This document shows positions 39,789 to 47,030 of a DNA stretch of 64,000 nt, in pieces. The position numbers and the translations under genes were made by a program. Source of the DNA: Sulfurimicrobium sp. (lineage in GTDB: Bacteria > Pseudomonadota > Gammaproteobacteria > Burkholderiales > Sulfuricellaceae); NCBI GenBank assembly GCA_030652035.1, contig JAUSBJ010000027.1, forward strand, positions 1 to 64,000, read 5' to 3'. Below the pieces are notes generated by a model. The model had not been told where the DNA came from. It saw only the letters and a program-made list of their open reading frames with translations, and did not search any database. The number at the start of each line of letters is the position of its first letter. Position 1 is the first letter of the stretch.

Positions 39789-40460
39789 TCAGTCGTTGCG
39801 GCTATCCCAGGTTCGGAAGTTTCCGCTGGCTTCGTCGCCGTATTTCTCCACGTTGCCTTGCTGGGCGGTTGGCTGGGCTTGAGAACTCAAACCCGTAACG
39901 GCAAAATCGCCCCCGGCGCGGCGTGCCATGGATGAAGCAAAGTTGTTTTTGCTCTCAACCTTGCCCGGCGTGTGGTCACCCGGTGAGTCATGCATTTCCG
40001 CGCCGTAATAGACCTTGCGGAAGGCGATGCCTTCGAACTTCGACCACGCCTCCGTCTTGTACACGATATCGCCATGCTTCCATTCCACATTGGCGCCATT
40101 GCGGCTCGATTCATAGATTTCGGTCGCTCCTGGAGCGGCATCCCATCCCCTGTTGTAGTTGCCGTCCTTGTCGATATATTCCCAATAAATGCGTGGGCTT
40201 CCATTTTTCCAGACATCCCATCCACCCTGAATCCATTTCCAGCCGCCAACACCATTGTTATCGATGCCGCACCACGCCACGACTGATTCAGAATCCACCG
40301 TTGTCACCTGGTAGTCGATGGTCGAACGCACCCCGTCGAACCAAGGCTCCACGTCCAGGACATCGTTGTACCCCTCATACCCCCGCGCTGCAAACGCGCT
40401 TACCGGCAATGCCAGCAGTAACGCCCCCAACAACAGGGCTGAACCAATCTTTTTCCACAT
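39789..40460 (-). CDS. Secreted protein of unknown function
   Basis: A 223-aa protein with a typical Sec signal peptide (MWKKIGSALLLGALLLALPVSAFA-ARG, cleavage after AFA). The mature part is rich in Trp, Tyr, Gly and Asp (GGWKWIQGGWDVWKNGSPRIYWEYIDKDGNY), suggesting a beta fold that binds a ligand such as a glycan (inference). AAGGAGAAAGCTT precedes the ATG at 40460; the frame beyond is rejected. Third gene of the operon. Not related in any way I can see to CdtA or CdtC ricin-type lectin subunits. Confidence 0.7.
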   Translation of the reverse strand: MWKKIGSALLLGALLLALPVSAFAARGYEGYNDVLDVEPWFDGVRSTIDYQVTTVDSESVVAWCGIDNNGVGGWKWIQGGWDVWKNGSPRIYWEYIDKDGNYNRGWDAAPGATEIYESSRNGANVEWKHGDIVYKTEAWSKFEGIAFRKVYYGAEMHDSPGDHTPGKVESKNNFASSMARRAGGDFAVTGLSSQAQPTAQQGNVEKYGDEASGNFRTWDSRND

Positions 40461-40550
40461 AAGCTTTCTCCTTATTGATGCATCGTTTGATAATCGTCCA
40501 ACAGGTAAAGCATCCAACCGCCCATGCCACACAGGCGGCCACATCGTTGT

Positions 40551-40988
40551 CTAGAGCGATAGAACTTGTTCCACGACTTTCCGCGCCAGATGGATTGCAC
40601 TGTCGTTCATGTCCCAACTACTTACCTCCTTGGCATCGCCTCCCAATCCGTGGCATTTGGGAAAAGTCGTATAGGTGTCGAGGCCCTGCCTGTAGATATA
40701 AGTTTCACCGTGCCCAAGCGCGCAATCTTTCATCAGCAGGAGCCTGAATTCGTCAATTTTCTCGTGTATGGTGTCCTGGGCAAAACATATGGAGGCATAA
40801 AGCGCTGTCGCATACTTGATGCTGGAGGGGTAATCGTCGCTACTGAGATTGAAACCATCGCCGCCGGTGTAAACGGGTCCATGGTTACAACGGATTGCAA
40901 GATCGTTTTTTTCAACAATCGGCCCCAGCCTGGCAAGCTCCTGGGTGGTAATGATTCGATCAGCCTCTTTTTGATCCAAATAGCTCAT
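40551..40988 (-). CDS. Protein of unknown function in the CdtB-like operon
   Basis: A 145-aa soluble protein without signal peptide. It has a HGPVYTGGDGFNLSSDDYPSS segment and a helical middle (ATALYASICFAQDTIHEKIDEFRLLLMKDCALGHG). The final part carries ATTFPKCHGLGG-like residues. A ribosome binding site GGGAGA lies upstream of the ATG. Second gene of the operon, 77 bp after the CdtB-like gene. It could be a chaperone or an immunity-type protein for a toxic neighbour (guess from context only). Confidence 0.6.
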   Translation of the reverse strand: MSYLDQKEADRIITTQELARLGPIVEKNDLAIRCNHGPVYTGGDGFNLSSDDYPSSIKYATALYASICFAQDTIHEKIDEFRLLLMKDCALGHGETYIYRQGLDTYTTFPKCHGLGGDAKEVSSWDMNDSAIHLARKVVEQVLSL

Positions 40989-41065
40989 TTTTCAATCTCC
41001 CTTGTTTTGCTTGTATTTCGCATATGTTTATTGCCAACCGCATGAACAATCGTTCAATCCTGTAA

Positions 41066-41803
41066 TCAGGCGAAAACCACCGCGTAGTGATCGGACAAAC
41101 CCATGTCCTCGCGGTGGGCGACGGCGATACCGACGTGTTTTGTCTGCACGATGTAATCCAGTATGAGTAATTTGCTGCCCTGCTCAGGCACGCGGGGGTG
41201 GGTGTAATCAGGAGTGGAAATGCTTCCCAGACCGCATTCCCGGGTAGGCTGGGACAGCGCCTCGCCTTTCCATAAAATGTAGCCGGGCTGTTTGTTGTAA
41301 TCTCCAAGCGCAATCCAAGGACCACAGCTCACGGTAGTCCAGATGTTGGCCAGCAGATCCTCCACGTCCCAGCCAAACGCCGCGCTCGCATGGATGGAAA
41401 AGAACCAGATGCCGCCGATTGATACCCCGATGGCAGGTCGTTTTTCCGCGAAGGTGGTAGCCGCATCCTCTGGCTCGGCTTCGCTCACCACGGCCAGGTT
41501 GACGCGGTTGGCGCCTGTATCCAGCTCGGCGTAGCTGACGTAGTAATCCCGCGAATTGAGCCCGGATTGATCCACCGCCGTCCACCTGTAAACCATTACC
41601 GGCCACCCGCCGGGTGCGAATTCACGCACCAGTGCCACTTTTCCAGGCAGCTTTTCAGGAACCACCCCACATTCCTGAACCGCAACGAGTCCAGGCCGCG
41701 TCAGTTTCGGCTGATGAATCAGCCAGTCAGCCAGCTTTTCCCATTTGGCACTGGGCTTGCCCATCGTCCCCGCACCCTGCATGTTCCATGTCATCAAGAT
41801 CAT
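41066..41803 (-). CDS. CdtB-like nuclease (cytolethal distending toxin subunit B family)
   Basis: A 245-aa protein of the DNase I-like endonuclease/exonuclease/phosphatase fold. The sequence follows CdtB closely: MTWNMQG at the N-terminus, LVAVQECG, YYVSYAELDTGANRVNLAVVS, RPAIGVSIGGIWFFSIHA, WIALGDYNKQP, LDYIVQ, SDHYAVVFA. All active-site residues are present (Glu44, His138, Asp168, Asn170, Asp216, Asp238-His239). CdtB cuts host DNA and causes cell-cycle arrest in eukaryotes. Unlike CdtB it has no signal peptide; the ATG follows AAGGAG by six bases, so the start is firm. No cdtA or cdtC lies nearby. First gene of a four-gene operon, divergent from cqsA. Confidence 0.82.
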   Translation of the reverse strand: MILMTWNMQGAGTMGKPSAKWEKLADWLIHQPKLTRPGLVAVQECGVVPEKLPGKVALVREFAPGGWPVMVYRWTAVDQSGLNSRDYYVSYAELDTGANRVNLAVVSEAEPEDAATTFAEKRPAIGVSIGGIWFFSIHASAAFGWDVEDLLANIWTTVSCGPWIALGDYNKQPGYILWKGEALSQPTRECGLGSISTPDYTHPRVPEQGSKLLILDYIVQTKHVGIAVAHREDMGLSDHYAVVFA

Positions 41804-41999
41804 CTAGCGCTCCTTCCGGCTGTTAATGGCGTCCATCTGGCAGATTTACTGCCGCGAACAAAGCTAAAGACGCGGCGGCGGGCCGGTTCGTGAAAACCCA
41901 ATTCACGGAAATATCCCCTTCCATTCATCATATGCAGTGCTGCTGGGCTAAATTACGACTTCAAGACGTTTTCTCATTCACCCAACCAAGGAAAAAACC
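41804..41999. promoter_or_regulatory. Divergent promoter region between the CdtB-like operon and cqsA
   Basis: 196 bp that must hold both promoters. An inverted repeat CGTGAA-N7-TTCACG lies at 41889-41907 near the middle and is a candidate operator. I could not assign clear -35/-10 boxes. Confidence 0.5.
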
Positions 42000-43271
42000 A
42001 TGGACCAGATCATCACTCCCTCGAGGCACAACTCCATTTTCATCAACGCCCCCGAGCCGGATTTTCTTTCCCGGAGGGTGGATGGCTATTACCGGGAAAG
42101 AGTCCAGAACACCTGGGACGGTGGGCATATCATGCGCGGCAGGACTCCCGGGAAAGATGCCCTGCACCTGAGCAGCAACGACTATCTATCCCTCTCGCGG
42201 CACCCCGAAATTCTGCGCGCGGGAGCCGAATGCCTGCTGGAGGAAGGCAATGGACTTTTAATGTCGGGAATTTTCCTGCACGGAGATAATCCGCTCCTAG
42301 ATCTGGAACGGAGAATGGCTCATTTCATGGAAGCGGAAGGAGGCATACTTTGCCAGTCCGGCTTCGCAGCCAACACCGGCCTGCTCCAGTCCATCGCCAG
42401 CGAAAACACCCCGGTCTATGTCGACATGATGGCGCACATGTCGCTGTGGGAAGGCATCCGCAGCGCCGGGGCCCGCGCCGTGGCATTTCACCACAACGAC
42501 GTCGAGCACCTGGAACGCCAGGTGCTGAAACACGGACCCGGCGTGATCCTGGTGGATTCGGTGTACAGCACCAACGGCAGCGTCTGCCCGCTACGGGACG
42601 TGGTCGCGCTGGGCACGCGCCATGGCTGCGTATTGGTGGTGGATGAGTCCCACTCCCTCGGCACTCACGGGCTGCACGGAGAGGGCATGGTGGCGCACCT
42701 GGGCCTGACGGGCCAAGTGCATTTCCGCACCGCCAGCCTGGCCAAGGCCTTTGCCGGAAGGGCCGGCTTCATCGCCTGCTCGGCACGTTTCAGCGAATAC
42801 ATCAAATACGAGTCAAATCCCTCTATTTTCAGTTCCACGCTGTTGCCGCACGAAGTGGCCGTGCTCGGCACCACCCTCGATGTGATCCGGAGCGAGAGCT
42901 GGCGCCGGCGTAGGCTCTGCGCCAATGCGGAATACCTGCGACGGCGTCTCGACGCATTGGGCTACAACCTGAACGGCAGTCAAACCCAGATCATCGCGCT
43001 CGAATCGGGCAGTGAGCGCCAGACCATCGTGCTGCGCGACGCACTGGAAGCAAGGGGGATCTTCGGCTCAGTGTTTTGCGCACCCGCCACAGCAAAAAAC
43101 CGCGCGCTGATCCGGCTCTCGGTCAACAGCGCGCTGACGGAGGCCGAGCTGGATCGCATTGCCGGTGCATGCCGAGATATCCGCGAGGAAGTGGACATGG
43201 CGAACTGGGCCTCGACCCGGCGCAAATCCGCCCGCGCCGCCGTCCCTCTCCATGGCGCCGCGGCGGCCTGA
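42000..43271 (+). CDS. cqsA: Alpha-hydroxyketone autoinducer synthase (CqsA/LqsA family)
   Basis: A 423-aa PLP enzyme of the alpha-oxoamine synthase group. It matches Vibrio CqsA much better than KBL or BioF: LSSNDYLSLSRHPEI, YVDMMAHMSLWEGIRSAGA, GPGVILVDSVYSTNGSVCPL, VDESHSLGTHG, FSSTLLPHEVAVLGTTLDVI, and FGSVFCAPATAKNRALIRLSVNS. Lys249 in TASLAKAF should bind PLP. CqsA joins an acyl-CoA and an amino donor to give a CAI-1/LAI-1-type signal. AAGGAAAAAACC precedes the ATG. The last 25 residues are an Arg/Ala-rich tail. The sensor and regulator genes lie just downstream in opposite orientation. Confidence 0.9.
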   Translation: MDQIITPSRHNSIFINAPEPDFLSRRVDGYYRERVQNTWDGGHIMRGRTPGKDALHLSSNDYLSLSRHPEILRAGAECLLEEGNGLLMSGIFLHGDNPLLDLERRMAHFMEAEGGILCQSGFAANTGLLQSIASENTPVYVDMMAHMSLWEGIRSAGARAVAFHHNDVEHLERQVLKHGPGVILVDSVYSTNGSVCPLRDVVALGTRHGCVLVVDESHSLGTHGLHGEGMVAHLGLTGQVHFRTASLAKAFAGRAGFIACSARFSEYIKYESNPSIFSSTLLPHEVAVLGTTLDVIRSESWRRRRLCANAEYLRRRLDALGYNLNGSQTQIIALESGSERQTIVLRDALEARGIFGSVFCAPATAKNRALIRLSVNSALTEAELDRIAGACRDIREEVDMANWASTRRKSARAAVPLHGAAAA

Positions 43272-43272
43272 T

Positions 43273-43302
43273 CCCGGTGAGGCCTGAACGTTCCTTGCCG
43301 GG
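43273..43302. terminator. Hairpin between the convergent cqsA and response-regulator genes
   Basis: CCCGGTGAGG, loop of ten bases, CCTTGCCGGG: ten pairs including two G-T. It starts two bases after the cqsA stop and ends 12 bp before the regulator stop. No T-tract, so a bidirectional terminator is only likely. Confidence 0.5.
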
Positions 43303-43314
43303 GGCACACATTCG

Positions 43315-44337
43315 CTACACGAGGCTTGCAACTTCCTGACGGTCGTGCCAAGCCAGGAAAGCGTTGTAGGCGTGCACTGTGTCCAGTTGGAACCCGCCCG
43401 GCTTGGGCACCACGGCGTAGTAGTACCATTCCCGGCCCTTGAATTCGGTGGCGGGGTGAAGGCAGGCTTCCCAGTCGTGGCAATCCGGCCGGTAATCCCC
43501 CCTCGTGCGCCAGAAATAGGGTACCGCCTTATTGTTCCTCAAGGCGTCCAGCAGCGCCGGGGGGGCCGCCTGGTCATAGGCAACTTCGTAATGGCCGAGC
43601 ATGTCCTCCTCGGTCTGGACGATGAGCAGGCTCGCCTCGCCGTCGGCGTCCAGCATCAGGATGCCCTCCGGAATCGCGCTGAGGTAGAATTCGACGATAT
43701 TCAACCGCGTGCAAATCCGTCGGAATTCCTCGATGAACAGTGGGTCGCGCAGGAAGGCATGGGAGCCGAGGGCCAGGGCATCCATCACCGTGCGCCCCAG
43801 ATTTTCGAAGTAGGCCAGTTGCAGGTCGACGATGGCCCGGTTGAGAATGGGGATCACGTCGGCATCCTGTTTCAGGATGAAACGGTCGATCAGGCCCTGA
43901 TTGAAAGCGCCTACCGCCACTTTTTCGTCAGCCTTGCCGGTCAGCAGGATTTTCCGCAAGGCCGGATTCTTGAGATTGCGGCACAGTTCCAGGCCGTCGA
44001 TTCCGGGCATGTCATAATCCACCACCACCACCGAAACCTGCTCGAAGCGGCGCTCGTTATGGACCTCGCGCGCGATATTTTCCAAATTGAGATCGATGAC
44101 ATGATGGGACAGGGGAAGCTCATCGCCATGGCGCGAGACGGAAAAAAAACGCTCCACCAGGGATGGCTGGCCGGTCGAGCCGTTCAGCGCCACCAGCGCG
44201 TCCACCGGCGAATCGTAAAGACGGAACGCAAGCCCGGCATCGAGCTGCAAGCCGAGATTGGCTAGGAAATCGCGGCTGTCGTCAACGAACACCACCGTGG
44301 TGGGATAATAAAACGGTGGAATTTCCTTATGCCGCAT
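43315..44337 (-). CDS. Response regulator with extended receiver domain, LqsR-like in size
   Basis: A 340-aa protein. The receiver domain begins TTVVFVDDSRDFLANLG; the phospho-acceptor is Asp107 in VVVVDYDMPGIDG and the lysine is Lys135 in LLTGKADE. Between the second helix and the third strand is an insert of about 45 residues (LVERFFSVSRHGDELPL ... HNERRFEQ), absent from ordinary receivers. The C-terminal half has no DNA-binding motif; FYLSAIPEGILMLDADGEASLLIV looks PAS-like. LqsR of Legionella has similar size and also lacks a helix-turn-helix. It starts within TGATG at the kinase stop, so translation is coupled. Confidence 0.8.
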   Translation of the reverse strand: MRHKEIPPFYYPTTVVFVDDSRDFLANLGLQLDAGLAFRLYDSPVDALVALNGSTGQPSLVERFFSVSRHGDELPLSHHVIDLNLENIAREVHNERRFEQVSVVVVDYDMPGIDGLELCRNLKNPALRKILLTGKADEKVAVGAFNQGLIDRFILKQDADVIPILNRAIVDLQLAYFENLGRTVMDALALGSHAFLRDPLFIEEFRRICTRLNIVEFYLSAIPEGILMLDADGEASLLIVQTEEDMLGHYEVAYDQAAPPALLDALRNNKAVPYFWRTRGDYRPDCHDWEACLHPATEFKGREWYYYAVVPKPGGFQLDTVHAYNAFLAWHDRQEVASLV

Positions 44338-45647
44338 CAGGCGCTTGCCGCAGGAAATGTTAAAACGAACTCGCTGAATTCGCCCTCTATCGATTTGCAT
44401 GTAATGCTCCCACCGAACGCCTCCATGACACTCCTGCAATACGCCAGCCCGATGCCTGCACCGGAGCCGTCGTCGTGGCCCCATGACCAGGAATAGAAAC
44501 GGGTAAAGACATGGGGCAGCACCCGAGCCGGGATGCCCGGCCCAGTATCGCGAAAAACCAGGCGCCCGCCTTCCGGCAACGTCTCCAGCCGGATGGAAAT
44601 CCGCCCCTTGCCCGCCTTGGCGACATGATAGACCGCATTCTTGAGCAGATTGAACAGCACATGCACCATCAGCAACTCGCTGCCGCGAAAATTGAAATCC
44701 TCGCCTTCTTCCCATGCCACCAGCCCGCGCTCGCGTTCCGAGGCGAAAGGATAGCGCCGTAGCGCGATGTCGACACAGGCCGCCATGGAGCAATCGGCAA
44801 AGGCCTCTTCCTTGAAGCCGAAAGGCTTGGTGTTCATCAGCAGCATGTCGATCGCGATATTGGAGTAATCCACTTCCGCCTCGAAGCGCTCCAGCACGCC
44901 GCGCATCGAATCCAGATGCGCCTCGCGCACCGCTTCCACCGGCAAGCCGGCCTCCCGCGCCATGCGGTAGGCTTGCAGCAAGGGCGGCAGGTGCTGCTTC
45001 AGCCCCGCCGCCCCTGCCTTGATGCTCAAGAGCGGCGTGCGCAGCTCGTGGGCCACGGTGCTGGCGGCGGCCATCATGGCCCGCAGCCGCTCCCGTTTCA
45101 CTACCTCGGCGCTGTAATTTGCCACAGCGCCAATGGCGATGACAAACAAATAGACCGGCACGTGTTCCAGACTGACAACCCCAATATGGGGCGCCTCGGT
45201 GGTCAGGACATAGGCCAGCCAGGCAAATCCGGTTCCAAGCACGAACTGGATGAACAGGTTCAGCCAGTCCAGCAGCAGCACCATCATGAACGCGGCGGTC
45301 AAGGCGGACAGCAGCCACACGCTGTTGCCGTTGTTTTTCAGCAGCATGAAGGTAAAAAAGAACGGCAGCGCGAACAGGACCGCCATGTGCCAATATACCG
45401 GCAGGTACCGGCGCAGCCGCTCAGGCCAGTATTTCGCCAGCATCACCGGGAGGCACAGAAAGCTGCCGAACAGGCGCAATGGCAGGTTTTCATAGGGCTG
45501 GGGAAACAGGTAATGCCAAACCAGGTAATACAGGGGAAAGCCGGCTACCGCCACCAGCCCCAAAGGCAGAAATCTCGGCTCGAAATACTGGACGCCGCGC
45601 TCCATGTTGGCGTGAGCCCGTAGCGCGAGGTTTTTTATTCTCCCCAT
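44337..45647 (-). CDS. cqsS: CqsS/LqsS-like sensor histidine kinase
   Basis: A 436-aa membrane kinase. The N-terminal half (about 25-180) has six hydrophobic segments and resembles the CqsS sensor: YFEPRFLPLGLVAVAGFPLYYLVWHYLFPQPYENLPLRL, RYLPVYWHMAVLFALPFFFTFMLL. The kinase core has the phospho-histidine His200 in VAHELRTPLLSIKAG. ATP boxes are LFNLLKNAVYH, FRDTGPGIP, and GSGAGIGLAYCRSVMEAFGGSI. It ends without the receiver domain that Vibrio CqsS carries, as in LqsS. Presumably it senses the ketone signal made by the neighbouring synthase and controls phosphorylation of the coupled regulator. Confidence 0.87.
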   Translation of the reverse strand: MGRIKNLALRAHANMERGVQYFEPRFLPLGLVAVAGFPLYYLVWHYLFPQPYENLPLRLFGSFLCLPVMLAKYWPERLRRYLPVYWHMAVLFALPFFFTFMLLKNNGNSVWLLSALTAAFMMVLLLDWLNLFIQFVLGTGFAWLAYVLTTEAPHIGVVSLEHVPVYLFVIAIGAVANYSAEVVKRERLRAMMAAASTVAHELRTPLLSIKAGAAGLKQHLPPLLQAYRMAREAGLPVEAVREAHLDSMRGVLERFEAEVDYSNIAIDMLLMNTKPFGFKEEAFADCSMAACVDIALRRYPFASERERGLVAWEEGEDFNFRGSELLMVHVLFNLLKNAVYHVAKAGKGRISIRLETLPEGGRLVFRDTGPGIPARVLPHVFTRFYSWSWGHDDGSGAGIGLAYCRSVMEAFGGSITCKSIEGEFSEFVLTFPAASA

Positions 45648-45842
45648 CCTTGCATCCTGCCCATGTTCATGTCGAAATAGCGTTCACGGAATTTAACTGC
45701 TGCAAATACCATATCTGTACATAGACGTATTTCGCGAAGAAATGTTACCCAAAACACGCAATAATCGGTCATGGCATCCTGAATTCAGAGAGTATCTCAC
45801 TTCTGGCGTATCAACTTCACCTGCGGCCACCCGTTCCATACT

Positions 45843-47030
45843 CTACCCCCCTTCCGGCAAGAAGCCTTGCAACAATTCGTTCAAAAAGCGCCGCCCCAGT
45901 TCGGTCGGTGCGGCATGAGCCAGGCCCCGCTTTACCAGGCCACGTTTTTCGGCTTCATCCAGCGCCTTTAGAACCGCAGCAAGCGGCAGCCCGGTACGCT
46001 CTTCGAACAGCGCCAGTGGAAATCCCTCCGTCAGCCGCAGTGCGTTCATCATGAATTCGAATCCCAGGTCGTTTACCGCCACGCGGTGTTCTTCATGCAC
46101 CGGCGCGCCCTTCAGTGCGTGCTCCAGGTAAGCCTTGGGCTGCTTGTAACGCATCTGGCGCAGCACGCCGTCGTGCAGCGTGAGCTTGCCGTGCGCGCCG
46201 GCGCCGATGCCAAGATAGTCGCCGAACAGCCAGTAGTTCAAGTTGTGCTTGCAGCGCCGGTTCTTTTGCGCAAAACCGGAAGTTTCATAATGCTCGTAGC
46301 CGGCATCGGCCAGTTCGGATTCCACCGCCTCCTGCATTTCCGCCGCCAGATCGTCGTCGGGCAATTCGGGCGGATCAAGAAAGAAGCGGGTATTGGGCTC
46401 GAGCGTGAGATGGTAGGCGGAAAGGTGCTGCGGCCCAAAGGCGATGGCGGTGCTCAGGTCGGCCAGCATTTCGTCCATGCCCTGCTCGGGCAAGGCGTAC
46501 ATGAGGTCGAGATTGATGTTGTCGAAATGGCGTTGCGCCAGGTCCACCGCGCGGCGCGCTTCAATGCCGTCGTGGATACGGCCGAGCAGTTGCAGATGTT
46601 TGGCGTTGAAGCTCTGGATGCCGAGCGAAAGGCGGTTCACCCCGGCGCTACGGAAATCGGCGAACTTCTGTGCTTCAGCGGTGCCCGGGTTGGCTTCCAG
46701 CGTGATTTCGGCGAGCGGCTCCAGGGGCAGCAGGGTGCGCACGGCAGTGAGGATCTCGTCCACGGCACGGGCGGAGAGCAGGCTGGGTGTGCCGCCGCCG
46801 AAGAACACCGACACCACTTTGCGCCCCCAAACCAGCGGCAGCGCGGTTTTCAGGTCTTTCACCAGGGCCGAGACATACTCCGCCTCCGGCACGCTACCGC
46901 GCGCTTCGTGGGAATTGAAATCGCAATAGGGGCACTTGCGCACGCACCACGGGATGTGGATGTACAGACTGAGGGGGGGCGGCGCGCTCATGACAAACTC
47001 GCCGGGTGATGCAAGTGGAAAGGTTTTCAT
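45843..47030 (-). CDS. hemW: Radical SAM heme chaperone HemW
   Basis: A 395-aa protein. The radical SAM motif is CVRKCPYCDF, inside YIHIPWCVRKCPYCDFNSH. The sequence VFFGGGTPSLLS, EANPGTA and RLSLGIQSFN follow, then the HemN C-terminal domain (NYWLFGDYLGIGAGAHGKL). HemW binds heme and helps insert it into respiratory enzymes; the CX3CX2C spacing without an extra cysteine favours HemW over HemN. The ATG at 47030 overlaps the pncB stop as ATGA. An internal ATG at 46991 would be an alternative start. Confidence 0.9.
   Translation of the reverse strand: MKTFPLASPGEFVMSAPPPLSLYIHIPWCVRKCPYCDFNSHEARGSVPEAEYVSALVKDLKTALPLVWGRKVVSVFFGGGTPSLLSARAVDEILTAVRTLLPLEPLAEITLEANPGTAEAQKFADFRSAGVNRLSLGIQSFNAKHLQLLGRIHDGIEARRAVDLAQRHFDNINLDLMYALPEQGMDEMLADLSTAIAFGPQHLSAYHLTLEPNTRFFLDPPELPDDDLAAEMQEAVESELADAGYEHYETSGFAQKNRRCKHNLNYWLFGDYLGIGAGAHGKLTLHDGVLRQMRYKQPKAYLEHALKGAPVHEEHRVAVNDLGFEFMMNALRLTEGFPLALFEERTGLPLAAVLKALDEAEKRGLVKRGLAHAAPTELGRRFLNELLQGFLPEGG

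Noticed and set aside
42000..43271. 2-amino-3-ketobutyrate CoA ligase or BioF
   Set aside because: Same superfamily, but the discriminating stretches and the neighbouring CqsS-like kinase favour CqsA.
43315..45393. Single 692-aa gene covering kinase and regulator
   Set aside because: The N-terminal half of that frame is an Ala/Arg/Gly-rich shadow of the kinase gene; the regulator starts at the TGATG overlap (44337).
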